A stretch of DNA of 53,703 bases, from NCBI GenBank assembly GCA_026260175.1, contig JAKCWW010002772.1, positions 1-53,703 on the forward strand, written 5' to 3'. The DNA comes from Reticulitermes lucifugus. Its lineage: Eukaryota > Arthropoda > Insecta > Blattodea > Rhinotermitidae. The notes under the pieces were generated by a model. It was not told the DNA's origin and made no database searches. It was given only the letters and a program-made list of their open reading frames with translations. Below are positions 42,101 to 51,897 of this stretch, piece by piece (within the stretch, counting starts at the first letter, position 1; each line of letters begins with the position of its first letter). The position numbers were made by a program, and so were the translations under genes.

Positions 42101-45042
42101 AGAATTTTCTATTGTAACAAACCTAGCCCTGTTTTTAGCTTTGTAACTGAATATGAACATCCCGGTCTATATATTCAGAAATATGTGTGCCTAAATTTGG
42201 ATTCTGATTAACAAGCAGCATCCACATTATGAAAATTGATGTGTGGTTTTAACACATTTTGTTTGGTGTGGTACAGAGTGACACAAGCATTGATTTTTGT
42301 GTATTTATCCTGAGATTGTTTGAAACCATGCCTACAGCTCCTCCACATCCTTATTAATTTAATGTTTGAGGATATTTTCATTTTTTCAGTAAGTAGCATG
42401 TTTGTCTGCAAATAAAACTGTTTTCACCTTGCAGCACTCCATGATTCATTCTGTAAAAGGTAAAGGTAAAGCATTCCCATTACAGGCCTTGACAGGCCCT
42501 TAGGGATCCAGGAGGTGGAGGCTCNNNNNNNNNNNNNNNNNNNNNNNNNNNNNNNNNNNNNNNNNNNNNNNNNNNNNNNNNNNNNNNNNNNNNNNNNNNN
42601 NNNNNNNNNNNNNNNNNNNNNNNNNNNNNNNNNNNNNNNNNNNNNNNNNNNNNNNNNNNNNNNNNNNNNNNNNNNNNNNNNNNNNNNNNNNNNNNNNNNN
42701 NNNNNNNNNNNNNNNNNNNNNNNNNNNNNNNNNNNNNNNNNNNNNNNNNNNNNNNNNNNNNNNNNNNNNNNNNNNNNNNNNNNNNNNNNNNNNNNNNNNN
42801 NNNNNNNNNNNNNNNNNNNNNNNNNNNNNNNNNNNNNNNNNNNNNNNNNNNNNNNNNNNNNNNNNNNNNNNNNNNNNNNNNNNNNNNNNNNNNNNNNNNN
42901 NNNNNNNNNNNNNNNNNNNNNNNNNNNNNNNNNNNNNNNNNNNNNNNNNNNNNNNNNNNNNNNNNNNNNNNNNNNNNNNNNNNNNNNNNNNNNNNNNNNN
43001 NNNNNNNNNNNNNNNNNNNNNNNNNNNNNNNNNNNNNNNNNNNNNNNNNNNNNNNNNNNNNNNNNNNNNNNNNNNNNNNNNNNNNNNNNNNNNNNNNNNN
43101 NNNNNNNNNNNNNNNNNNNNNNNNNNNNNNNNNNNNNNNNNNNNNNNNNNNNNNNNNNNNGGGGGGGAATACCTGATTCAAATTATGTAAGTATGAGGAA
43201 AAGGCTTTTTAAGTATATTTTATGCACTACTTGACTACACAGTATTGTATTTTATCAAAGCCTGCAGAAAATTTACCCGGAAGATTCCTAGTCACTTTAC
43301 CCACTTCATTTTCAGTTCCTGGAAAAATGAACATGGCATCATTACAGCTATTTATTATTTGCTGTTGTAATTGATAGTTCAAGTGTATGTTTTATTTTTA
43401 TTTTCAAATGTAGTGAGAGAACTCAGCCATGATTTTAACAGTATGATGGTTTTACAGAACTGGTGGGTTTACTGAGAAGTGACCCTGGTTCATAGTGTGA
43501 GACATGTCTGATCCCATCTGATGATGGAAATCGGGTCATTGGTACAAAATTTGAAGAGGTAACTGATATAAAAGGGAAATGGGACCCAGAGCCAGTAACG
43601 TTCAGACAATAAAGACTGAACCTGAGCTAAGTTTTATGTTTGTGTGATCAGATTTCTACAGCTGTCTGACAGAGGCAGGTTAAACAGCTTCACATGTGAC
43701 AAGCCTTCTGATAGACTGCCACACTGCAGGGTATTTTACATGGAGGGAAGTAGGTTACCGTCAGGGTTGATCAGGTTAAACAGTGACAGACTGAGGCTTT
43801 TCAGTGGATGGAGGATTATTTTGCAGGATTAGCAACATGAAATCAGGACTAGAGTGGGAGTGAAGTGGTGAAGGTGACTCTGCGCTCCCCTCCCATAACA
43901 CATGAGGAAGAGATATCTTATACATGCACCTAATTTTTGTACCATGTGACAAATTCTGTGACACACATTCATTTCCATGCTCAGCTCTTTCTAGAATAAC
44001 ATTCTAGATTTCAATCTGTCAAGCTCCCAAAATGCATGCAGGCTTAATCTTTCAGGTGTCCCCAGAGATAAGAGTCAAATGCATTCAGATGTGGCAGGGT
44101 TACAGCCACAGCCTGTACATATTATTACATTCAGAACAGTCTGTAGAGGCAGCAGTCAGCCTTCTGTGGTGTGTGCTGGTGCATTGGTGTTCTGAAGATA
44201 CATGTAAATCTTTTATTTGCTTAATTCTTCAAAGAAGAGTTCCAAAATGCATTTCACATACTGCTCTGAAATAACTGCATAATAAAAGTGTACAGGGCCT
44301 GCTATTCGAACAGCACAGTTCACACAAAATTACTAGTGATAAAATGTGATTTGGTAAAGAACACAGCTCTTTGAATGTAGTAATAATAATTCATTTATAC
44401 CTGCTTTGATACGCATTCCTCCTATTATTAAGATGTATTTTAATATTTGTTCTTTTATCTTTTTACCAGAATACTGTGAATGAACAGCTTTATGCATGTA
44501 GTAGAAAGTGTGCCTTTTCCTGTGATGTGTGTAATAAGGCGTTTGGTCGCCGGCCTAATCTGTTGAGACATAAGCGGATACATAGTGGAGAGCGGCCATT
44601 TTCGTGTGATGTGTGTAATAAAGCATTCAGTCAGGAGAGTTCTCTGATTACACATCAGCGGATACATAGTGGAGTGCGGCCATTTTCCTGTGATGTGTGT
44701 AATAAGGCATTTGGTCGACAGGATCATCTAATGACACATAAGCGGATACACAGTGGAGAGCGGCCGTTTTCCTGTGGTGTGTGTAATAAGACATTTGGCC
44801 GAAATACTGATCTCATGAGACATAATCGGATACATAGTGGAGAGCGGCCGTTTTCCTGTGATATGTGTAATAAGGCTTTTATTCAAGGGACTGATCTGAT
44901 GAGACATAAGTGGACACATAATGAAGGGCGGCCGTTTTCCTGTGATATGTGTAATAAGGCATTTGGTCAACAGGCTTATCTGATGCGACATAAGCGGGTA
45001 CATAGTGGAAAGCGGCCATCATCCTGTACTGTGGTGATATGA
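38947..45042 (+). CDS. C2H2 zinc-finger protein with duplicated acidic leader exon
   Basis: A probable nuclear DNA-binding protein. The leader exon starts with MDILKSEPSSSADACVMSSG and continues VKVEEVTD, EEDPEP, LIKTEP, an acidic segment with IKTEP/VKVEE motifs that resemble SUMO-attachment sites. Its phase-0 donor joins in frame to an exon with six C2H2 fingers of the CDVCNKAF...H...H type linked by HSGERPF. Leader plus finger exon gives about 245 residues with fingers at about 73-233. A second open leader copy (40295-40456) could be spliced in, adding 54 residues. A third copy is broken, and a sequence gap lies between copies 2 and 3, so further exons may be missing. No orthology is claimed: multi-finger proteins of this kind expand in each lineage. 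The mRNA start was not identified. Confidence 0.8.
39285..39530 (+). mobile_element. LINE reverse-transcriptase tail, unit 1
   Basis: Forward sequence reads as worn ...GLETWSVTSRVEHRFRVLET, then RRIYGPQREEET and LLMRKFVMCILHKILT, a non-LTR RT C-terminus (equivalent to 40790). Frameshifted. Confidence 0.65.
39895..40165 (+). mobile_element. LINE 3' tail upstream of leader exon 2
   Basis: Contains ACCTGAAGGGAGACCGCTTT (a degraded EGRPLGRP motif), GATGAGAGGATAATATGAAA, and the TTTCTTGACTAGCAGAGAAC / TGATGAAGAAGAGTGCTGCA tail shared with 38700 and 41250. Confidence 0.65.
40295..40456 (+). CDS. Zinc-finger gene leader exon, copy 2 (in-frame cassette)
   Basis: A diverged repeat of copy 1: NCVDILRGERGACTETCSTS, then VTDIKEEEDPEPATSPLIKT. 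The ATG of copy 1 is GTG here, so it cannot start translation at the same site, but both splice sites and the 0-0 phase are kept (54 codons). It may be an internal cassette or an unused relic. Confidence 0.55.
40790..41300 (+). mobile_element. LINE reverse-transcriptase tail plus 3' tail, unit 2
   Basis: Clearest copy: SLTLMEEQKLRVFENRPLSR, IFGPKRVKVTGGCRKLHNEE and YSSPNINII, the C-terminus of a non-LTR reverse transcriptase, then the same 3' tail found at 38600 and 39895. Confidence 0.8.
41301..42461. other. Zinc-finger gene intron before the gap
   Basis: AT-rich, no exon or repeat recognised. A further leader-exon unit might be expected after the LINE tail ending near 41300 but is not present before the gap. 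Confidence 0.5.
42462..42524 (-). repeat. tRNA-type SINE copy 12, cut by assembly gap
   Basis: GTAAAGGTAAAGCATTCCCA and the following CAGGCCTTGACAGGCCCTTA match the tail end of the SINE family at 50752. The gap begins inside it. Confidence 0.6.
42525..43160. other. Assembly gap (N run)
   Basis: 636 unknown bases between a SINE fragment and a G-run, inside the zinc-finger gene. The ORFs that cross it are meaningless. Single Ns also occur at 7180 and 52968, both in homopolymer runs. Confidence 1.
43458..43628 (+). pseudogene. Zinc-finger gene leader exon, copy 3 (broken)
   Basis: Clear third repeat of the leader exon (acceptor TTTTACAG, then traces of the VTDIKG...DPEPV and KTEP parts). It is shifted near its start, holds in-frame stops, and its donor reads GCTAAG instead of GGTAAG. 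It cannot serve as a coding exon. Confidence 0.8.
44470..45042 (+). CDS. Zinc-finger exon with six C2H2 fingers
   Basis: Follows acceptor TTTTTACCAG in phase 0. Six consecutive fingers, each CxxC-12-HxxxH: four Cys-Asp-(Val/Met)-Cys-Asn-Lys-Ala-Phe units plus variants. Helix-contact residues differ between fingers (RRPNLLR, QESSLIT, RQDHLMT, RNTDLMR, QGTDLMR, QQAYLMR), as in sequence-specific DNA binders. Linkers are HSGERPF or close, with HNEGRPF between fingers 5 and 6. Ends SCTVVI and TGA. AATAAA lies at 45660. Confidence 0.93.
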   Translation, partial: NTVNEQLYACSRKCAFSCDVCNKAFGRRPNLLRHKRIHSGERPFSCDVCNKAFSQESSLITHQRIHSGVRPFSCDVCNKAFGRQDHLMTHKRIHSGERPFSCGVCNKTFGRNTDLMRHNRIHSGERPFSCDMCNKAFIQGTDLMRHKWTHNEGRPFSCDMCNKAFGQQAYLMRHKRVHSGKRPSSCTVVI

Positions 45043-45597
45043 TTTAGTAACAGAATAGTTTGAAGAGTCATTAGTACATAATGTGTGCATAGTGCCATTT
45101 TTCTGAGATGTATGTCATAACCCTTCCCATTGCCTTCATACAAAATATTGAACATCTGAAGTCCAGTCATATGTAGGCCACAGTACTTACCTGCTGTCAT
45201 TCGATGGCATGTACAAGAATATGTTCTAGCATAGCAGTAATATGATATGTATAGCAGTCAGTATCCATAGTCCTGTGTAAGAGACAGATGTAATGGAGAA
45301 TTGTCTCCTAAAGTGCTGCCCCTTCACCACCCTTCCATAAAACCTCAAACAGTTATGTGGTTTGTAGAAAATGTCACTTCCTGCCCTGATAATGACAAGT
45401 TTCTCATAAGTGCCGGTACTTTCCTTTCATACCATATGGCATAAAGTTCCAAAACACAGTAATCATTACAATTACCACAATTATTGCTAGAGATTTCATG
45501 TAATTCATTTTACTTTTAAGTTTTGTTATTTATTGTGTCACGTCTCTATTATCTTGTACTTTCTTTGTTACAGATTTTATCTCATTAATTGTAAGTT

Positions 45598-45599
<2 letters not shown>

Positions 45600-45634
<35 letters not shown>

Positions 45635-45645
45635 ATGTGTATATT
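45600..45645 (+). repeat. (AT)n(GT)n microsatellite
   Basis: Alternating AT dinucleotides run into GT dinucleotides just upstream of the AATAAA at 45660 that probably ends the zinc-finger mRNA. Confidence 0.9.
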
Positions 45646-45744
45646 ATATTTGTACATAAAATAAACTGTTTTGGACAGTGTAAGCAAACAAACAGTATAG
45701 TCATTTTATTTACACTTTTTATGTGACATGTTTATTAAGAAAAA

Positions 45745-46030
45745 AAAGGTGAAATTGTCCCTGTCCACAATGGGAAGGTAATTAGAGGTATAGCTCCAAT
45801 CATTCTTAACCTTGGCATTGGATGGAGGTCATTGGTTAACTTCATGCCCTGTCCGCTTTACCCGTGGGGAAAGATTCCGTAGTACTCATTGAACAGGTGG
45901 CTGGGCAGGCCACAGAGCTGCTCTGGATGTTCTGGAGGAGAGAAATCTCTCTTGCCTCTGCCCGGAATCAAGCCCCTTATCACCCAGCCTGTAGCTTAGT
46001 CACTGTACAGACTATACTATCCTGGCTTCA
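45745..46030 (-). repeat. tRNA-type SINE copy 9
   Basis: Full reversed copy: AATTGTCCCTGTCCACAATG, TATAGCTCCAATCATTCTTA, CCCGGAATCAAGCCCC near the promoter boxes. Confidence 0.8.
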
Positions 46031-46639
46031 TTTTTATTTAGAGCAAATCAATTCTGGGTCATAATTTTTGCAAACTCAGTGGTGACTAGACTAATACTTC
46101 CTGCATACGAAAGGTAATTTTGACTTGTTAGTGTACTTGTGCATAAACATGTAACAGTTCCATACCATGTGCCTGCAGATGCAGTTCAGTTACTTTACTG
46201 AATCTCATTCCACACCATAGCAGTTCTGTTCTGAATATGAAGCAGGAACACTGAACTTGTATATGTCTGATGTACAGTTTGATTCTCAGCCAGCATACAG
46301 AATATCCTGATGTGTTGCCATGGTTCTCCTTGCCAGGCAAATACCAAGACATATCTCAAATGAGGCCCTGAATGTTTCCCACCACAACCTTTCCCATGCA
46401 TTATTCACTACTTGTCACAGTATCTGATGCTATATAGTCTAGGATACTGACATTGCCATTAAATAAATCAGACAAATATAAATATGGAGTTTCCAGTCAA
46501 GGTTTAATGGTGTGATTAATAACAATGAGGAACAGGAATGAGAAAGTACCGTAGCTGAGGAAAAATGTACAAGTTTATTGGTATTGTAATGTGTCTTCAA
46601 CTTTAATATCACATAATAAGAGTTAATTTTTATAGTGTA

Positions 46640-47235
46640 AATCATATGTGCTTTGTTTAATGTCTTTTCCTCGTCTTCTTGTCCCTTCTATCTTTCCTTC
46701 AATAACGTGTTTTATAAGGCAGTTCCTACGCAAGGTATGTCCAATCCAGTTAGCCTTTCTTCATTTTATTGTATGTGGTATGTTCCTTTCCTCCTTGACT
46801 CCATGTAATACTTGTTCATTTTCCACCCTGACTCCAAGTAATACTTGTTCATTTTTCATGTGATCGGTTCAACAGATGGTCTCCATCCCTCTCCGGCACC
46901 ACATTTCAAAACTTTCAAGGTACTTTTTATCTACTTTCAAAAGTGCCCAAGTTTCAGCACCATAAAAAGCAATGCTCCAAATTAGTATTTCACTAGTTTC
47001 TTCCTTATATTTAAGTCCAATTTGCTGGCGAAAAGAGTCGTCTTCTTGTTCAACGTTTCTTTTGCTATGGTAATCCTCGATTTAATTTCACATGTACGTT
47101 TTGCATCATTTGTTATCCAATTACCCATATAGTTGAAATATTCCACATTCTCCAGTTGTTTTTGTTCCATCATAATCTGTGCTAGGGTGGTTGCTTTAAG
47201 ATGCTCATTGCCTTAACCTTTTCCACATTTATTTC
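46640..47235 (-). mobile_element. Non-LTR retrotransposon reverse-transcriptase fragment
   Basis: Reverse reading: VTEVGRYYGMEINVEK, LENVEYFNYMGNWITNDAKR, LFASKLDLNIRKKLVK, then RKANWIGHTLRRNCLIKHVI. Same family as the tail at 2680. Frames change several times. A 33-bp (11-codon) segment is duplicated in tandem at 46793-46858. Confidence 0.85.
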
Positions 47236-47361
47236 CATTCCGTAGTACCTTCCAACTTCGGTTACTCTATCAATCATGATATACGAATCACTATTTAAAA
47301 ACACCAACTGGATGCACTTTTTATTTTAAAAAACTGTATAGTTCTTTAAAACATTTTAATA

Positions 47362-47406
47362 AAACTCGACATGTTTCGGCTCTTCACTGAGCCATCCTCG
47401 GGCTTT
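47362..47406 (-). ncRNA. Hammerhead motif, core mutated
   Basis: Reverse-strand partner of the motif at 47515: helix II GGCTC/GAGCC and GAAAC are kept, but CTGAGGA reads CCGAGGA, changing an invariant core U, so cleavage is unlikely. Confidence 0.7.
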
Positions 47407-47514
47407 TGTCACTAAAACTGCATATACTCAAAAACGTCCATTCATTGGTTCACTTTATAAGCACAGTTTTTACCACCTTCGCTGTTATTCATGTGCACAG
47501 TCATCTTGTATCAA

Positions 47515-47565
47515 AATACCCCTGAGGATGGCTCAGTGAAGAGCCGAAACATATGTCGGGTTTTA
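47515..47565 (+). ncRNA. Hammerhead ribozyme motif, intact core
   Basis: Core CTGAGGA (47522), helix II GGCTC/GAGCC with loop AGTGAA, core GAAA, minimal helix III around ACATATGT, cleavage triplet GTC after 47557, and helix I ACCC/GGGT. The same extra T as the copy at 3941 follows the CTGAGGA. Confidence 0.75.
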
Positions 47566-48167
47566 TTAAAATGTTTTAAAGAACTATACAGCTTTTTAAA
47601 ATAAAAAGTGCATCCAGTTGGTGTTTTTAAATAGTGATTGTGATAAGATGCACGGTGTTTTTAGAATAAAAAATGATATACTGTACCAACCTTCCTGTAA
47701 CTTCCTCTCTTCCGTGGATATGAGCAACTTGCTAGTAACCTAGCTCTTATCCGTGCCGAGATACCCGTTTACTTTCCTGCCATCTGTTGGACAAATAATA
47801 AGGTCGGTGTCGTTGCAGCATGTGTTTGTGTATCTTTCTGTTTAAATACACATTTCTTGTATAATGTCTAGCTGCCCCTTCGTCTTGAAAATTTTTTGCC
47901 AAGGTCTTGTCTTCCCTGATGTGTCTTCCTATGTTAGAATGACGCGAATGATTGTTCAGAGACGATACTGTCAGTAATGGTCAGTACGATAAGCGCTTTC
48001 CATCTGTAAATTACTTTATTTTAATTTAATTCTTGCTATTATATAATAAATGTATAGCATGTTTGATTTACTCGTTTTTTGTTTCAGGACTTGAAAACAC
48101 GACAAGGATGTGTATTCCGAAGGCAGGTACTTTACGCTTGTTGTTCCGAAAAAGATTTCTCGGACTC

Positions 48168-48215
48168 TTGACCTTTGAAGACGGGACCGATACGTTGTCC
48201 CGAAACGTCGGTAAA
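48168..48215 (+). ncRNA. Hammerhead-like motif with variant core, second copy
   Basis: Same family as the motif at 8058: ACC, TTTGAAGA, GGGAC/GTCCC with loop CGATACGTT, GAAA, CGTC, GGT. The flank to 48290 also matches (GCGGCGGAAGCCTAAAATCA). Confidence 0.5.
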
Positions 48216-48681
48216 CAATTACCACACGACCCCGCGTAATATCCCAGAAGAGCGTAGATTTCATCAACATCGCGGCGGAAGCCTAAAATCATGATGCACT
48301 ATGACGCTCAACTTCGTATGTATACCTTGTTCGTGGGCTTTCGAAGTTTCATTTTCCAGTACAACAGGGCTTGTGGAAACTTATATGTGGTACTCTTTAA
48401 CTCCGCACACAACCAAACACTATTTCGGTACATGACCAAAAAACAGCTCTTGTTGCTTGTACATTTGTTTGTTAGGATTAAATGACCTCCCACCGCGCTC
48501 CTGTTGGGTACGTCAGATGGCTCTGAAGCACAGACATCCGTTGTCATGGTTACGTGATGAGGTAAGACAGACGAACGTTTTTGTGTGACGTGGTGAGTAA
48601 GTCTGCCGATATACATTTGTTAAACTTCACTTATGTGATGAATTACTGAATGGAAGAGGTTGAAGTTGTGTACTAACTGTA

Positions 48682-48764
48682 ATGATGGAGCGAATACCAA
48701 CAGCGCTATGCAGTCTAAGTCAGCGTGTTCAAGCATATTTAAATGGAGAACATATCATTACAAG
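48682..48764 (+). CDS. DOLK: DOLK-like exon 1
   Basis: Starts ATGATG (MMERIPTALCSLSQRVQAYL) and ends at donor GTAAAG with two bases of an Arg codon, matching the phase of the next exon. Support comes from phase and from the polar N-terminus; it is the least certain of the three exons. Confidence 0.5.
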
Positions 48765-51469
48765 GTAAAGAAATGATGCAAGTGGACTTCGCCCTATGAG
48801 GTCCATTAGTAGGCCAGCAATACATTTATACTACAGATCATAGTTTCGAATATATTGCATATGATTGTAGATATGTATGTTGTAACTCTGATTTTGCGTT
48901 CTTAGTAATTTCATAAACTGATATACCCCTTAGTCTTACTTTTCTTAGAATGCAATTGATAAGTACATTGTTTTAGTGACAGTTATGATCACCTTTATTT
49001 TCGTTGTGCAAAATGGACCGAGTTTCAAAGTATGTTAGTCATAATGATTTCACATTTAAGGAGATTCTTTCATGCATTTCATGTAGGCACACAGTATGCA
49101 GAACTAGCAGCTAGTACTGTGTTTGAAAGATGTTAATGATGAGACGTGATAGCCAAACACGCAGGAAGAACGTGTGTTAAAAGTAATTAATTTGCCGTGC
49201 ATACCATACTGTCAAAGTAAGGCTGCACATAATTTGGTAGAAGGGAAAATGTGTTCTCTTTTTTCACATCAGACATTCTTTCAGAACAGAACCCATATTC
49301 CATTTCACTGTATTATGTAAATATTTCATGTGAATGTAACTTTTCCCTCATATACATTGTAGTAATCTAACCAGACCTAAATTAACTTAACCTAATTTAA
49401 CCTCACATTTTGCATTTCTGAATCTATCTTTTCGGTTGGGCTTGCTATTTATTACTTTAAATCAATTACTAGGTTATGTGGTAGTGAACGATATGAGACA
49501 GTAATGATGATTATGCTTGGTGAGTTGGAAAGAATGGGGAGGAAGCTTACATAGCCTTTTTCATGGTTCTGTCCAACCATTTGCATGGATGACTGGGAAA
49601 ATATACAGAACCCCTAAGTTTCGTAACTTGTCCAAGATATGTTGTTGTGAATTGTAGCGAGAGCCTTATTTTTGCTGATTCTGGCCCTGATGCAAAGTGG
49701 TCATGGCACCATCTAGTAAATGACCAAACTATTTCCTTTCCTTCTAATTCAGCCTTACAAGTCATTCCATCCTTCTCATTCCGTGTCACATTTCTGAAAA
49801 CAGGTGATGGTTTGTTTCCGTTTTCTGTTGTAAACATAATCGTGAAGGTTTACACTGTTGCCATTCTTCAACAAACAGGAACGTAACCCATTATGTGGAG
49901 AATTCTACTGAGTTAGAATTGTTTCAACTTTCACCAACTGATGATTATGTAGGTTAAAATTTTTTTTATACAATACAGTTAACATTTAAAAATTTGTCTA
50001 TATGATTGGTAATAGAATGTGAATCTTGCATGTAGTTGAAAAAAATAAGGGATGGTTCAGCTTTGCTGCCCTTTCAGAGTATCAGCTATATCAGGAGTCC
50101 ACAAATTTTCCAAAAACCTGGGAGTTACATCCAAATTGTAGGTGACAGAAGGGTGACATGAAGCAAGTTTCATGCAGGACTGACTTGTGAAAACTCACTG
50201 TTATCTGATGCTTTTTGCTCAGTGCATGTGAACTGATACACAATGTTCTATTTAAAGCAAAAATGGTGGGCTGGGGAGGGAGCAAAACGTTTTGCAGTAG
50301 TTATGCTGAAAACCTAGGTGCCACTGTACAAAATGTAGACAACCAGGCAAAAAGGATTTGTGCACCCCTAAGCCATATATTTGTAGATGTGATGTAGCAG
50401 TGTTTATGTGTAATCATGTCCAACTTGTAACCATTACAGTGTAATCTTAATGTTTTTGCAGGCCTGGGGCCAGTGCAGGCATATGGATATCCTTTCTTCT
50501 ACCTACAGCAATCATCTTAAGTTGCTGCTCATGTCATAACATAACTGAACTATATAAAATAGCAGCTACACTTAGCCTAGGACTATTAGGAAGTTCAGTG
50601 GCATTCTTTGCAAAAACATGCAAGGTCAAGACACATGAAGGTGCATTTATTGTCCCTGCACTCATCACTTACATATTGTTACATTTTTATAATAAAATAG
50701 GTAAGCTATGCTGATATTATGTATGTACATATGAATCTCATAAAATATAAGTAAAGTAAAGTTGTCCCTGTGTATGCCATGAAGGCATTTGGAGGAGTTG
50801 AGGTGTAGCTCCACTCATTATTAACCTTGGCACTAGATGGAAGTGAGTGGTCAGCTTTGTGCCCTAGCTACTTTTCTCCCAGGGAAAGGGTCTGTGGTCC
50901 CCATTGAATTTCTTGGTTGTCCAGCTCTTGGCCTAGTCACCATACAAATGTGCTGTCCCACTTCTTACAAGGTAGTTATCACTGACCATCAACACAACTA
51001 CAGTTGTGTTGATGGTCAGTGATAACTACCTTGTAATATGTACAACACAATGAGATGTCCAAGGTGAAAATTGTCCAGCTTCTGTTGTTGTATGGTCTCA
51101 TCATTTTCAGAGTTTTGTATGAAAATTGTAAAATATTTACAAATGTAAAACAGCAGCTGGGAAATGCTCTTCAAAGGAAATGTTTTTATTTGAGCTTTAT
51201 TTATTTAGTTGTTTATTTATTTGTTTATTTATTTATTTTTCCCCTCCCCAGGTGTTTGGTTCAGCATTGCTGGTGGCATTGCTTCATATTCATTCAGTGA
51301 GGCTGTTGTATTATTACTTGATGCTGCCCCAAAGAGTCTCACATATGGTGAAGCATCTGTTCTTACGCAGTCACTGATATTGTTTCTATTCACCACGCTC
51401 ATTAACCTAGTTAAAGCATGGCAGAATGTGCCAGTGCAGTGTGTAGATACAGCCACTGTTATTCTTCAG
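48682..51469 (+). CDS. DOLK: Probable dolichol kinase, N-terminal part (gene continues past the window)
   Basis: Three coding exons join in phase to 180 residues and end at a donor without a stop codon. After a short polar N-terminus, at least four hydrophobic spans are visible: IWISFLLPTAIILS, IAATLSLGLLGSSVAFF, FIVPALITYILLHF and the stretch from VWFSIAGGIASY. The best family clue is PKSLTYGEASVLTQSLILFL, like the P(R/K)SxTxGEA...Q segment of dolichol kinase (Sec59/DOLK). Dolichol kinase makes dolichyl phosphate from dolichol and CTP in the ER membrane for N-glycosylation (family knowledge). The catalytic C-terminal half, which would settle the identity, is not in the window. Other multi-pass ER proteins remain possible. 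Confidence 0.65.
48765..50461 (+). other. DOLK-like intron 1
   Basis: No second gene recognised. Open frames on both strands at 49547-49886 overlap and show no known domain; they may belong to an unidentified repeat. Confidence 0.5.
50462..50700 (+). CDS. DOLK: DOLK-like exon 2
   Basis: Acceptor TTTTTGCAG, donor GTAAGC. Encodes GASAGIWISFLLPTAIILS, a second hydrophobic helix LSLGLLGSSVAFF and a third, VPALITYILLHFYNK. Open through its whole length. Confidence 0.75.
50752..50964 (-). repeat. tRNA-type SINE copy 10 (DOLK-like intron 2)
   Basis: GTTGTCCCTGTGTATGCCAT, GTGTAGCTCCACTCATTATT, GAAGTGAGTGGTCAGC. The 72-bp palindrome begins at its tRNA-like end. Confidence 0.8.
50965..51036. repeat. 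72-bp palindrome with 35-bp perfect arms
   Basis: TTACAAGGTAGTTATCACTG at one end is exactly mirrored at the other; the only unpaired bases are the central AC. It lies directly after a SINE copy, in intron 2 of the DOLK-like gene. Confidence 0.92.
51252..51469 (+). CDS. DOLK: DOLK-like exon 3
   Basis: Acceptor CCTCCCCAG, donor GTGAGA, phase 0 at its end. Encodes VWFSIAGGIASYSFSEAVVL, the PKSLTYGEASVLTQ motif and a further membrane span LILFLFTTLINLV. No following exon could be found before the window ends. Confidence 0.78.
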
Positions 51470-51543
51470 GTGAGAATTGCAAATTTAACCATCTCTGTCA
51501 TACTGTAGAACCCAAGGACCTGCAGTGCAGTGGATGTTTACTA

Positions 51544-51768
51544 CACCCATCCCTTGCTTATGGGTTTTTGTTGTAACACACAACTACAATTAGTACCTGT
51601 TTTTTGCTTTAAGGACCACTTTTTTGCTTTTATGGACAAATGGCCTGTAAAGTGATTTGGGTGAGCACGTGGGTCAGTACACTTGCACTTATGCTGCCTC
51701 AGATTGACTTTTTGCCTTATAGACAGTTTTTGTAGACCATATTATGTCTGTAAAGTGAGGGATGGGTG
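51544..51768. mobile_element. Tigger-like MITE in DOLK-like intron 3
   Basis: 225 bp bounded by TA (51542-51543 and 51769-51770), with inverted ends CACCCATCCCTTGCTTA and CACCCATCCCTCACTTTA. The CCTCGCTTA-like ends recall Tigger. No coding capacity. Confidence 0.8.
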
Positions 51769-51897
51769 TAGTGGTGTCCCTTTTAAAGACAAATATCACT
51801 ATGTATGAATGCTTGATCCATGGTCGACAAATTCTAGTCCACTTCATATAACGACATATTTTTTACCGCAACTTGAAAGGTTGATATTTTATAAGTA

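Larger units (their letters stand above)
47286..47639. repeat. Inverted repeat with two head-to-head hammerhead motifs
   Basis: Arms of about 115 bp (left AATCACTATTTAAAAACACC, mirrored at the right) surround about 120 bp. Each arm ends inward in a hammerhead motif. The layout fits two Penelope-type terminal repeats in inverted order. No reverse transcriptase is present. Confidence 0.85.

Noticed and set aside
42480..43234. Two ORFs of over 230 codons
   Set aside because: Almost entirely the N gap.
43170..43460. CRISPR-like or satellite array around the zinc-finger leaders
   Set aside because: The repeats are about 1.4-kb segmental duplications with a coding exon and LINE tails, not short regular repeats.
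44455..45003. Reverse-strand ORFs with repeating ITHITGK segments
   Set aside because: Antisense shadow of the six repeated zinc fingers.
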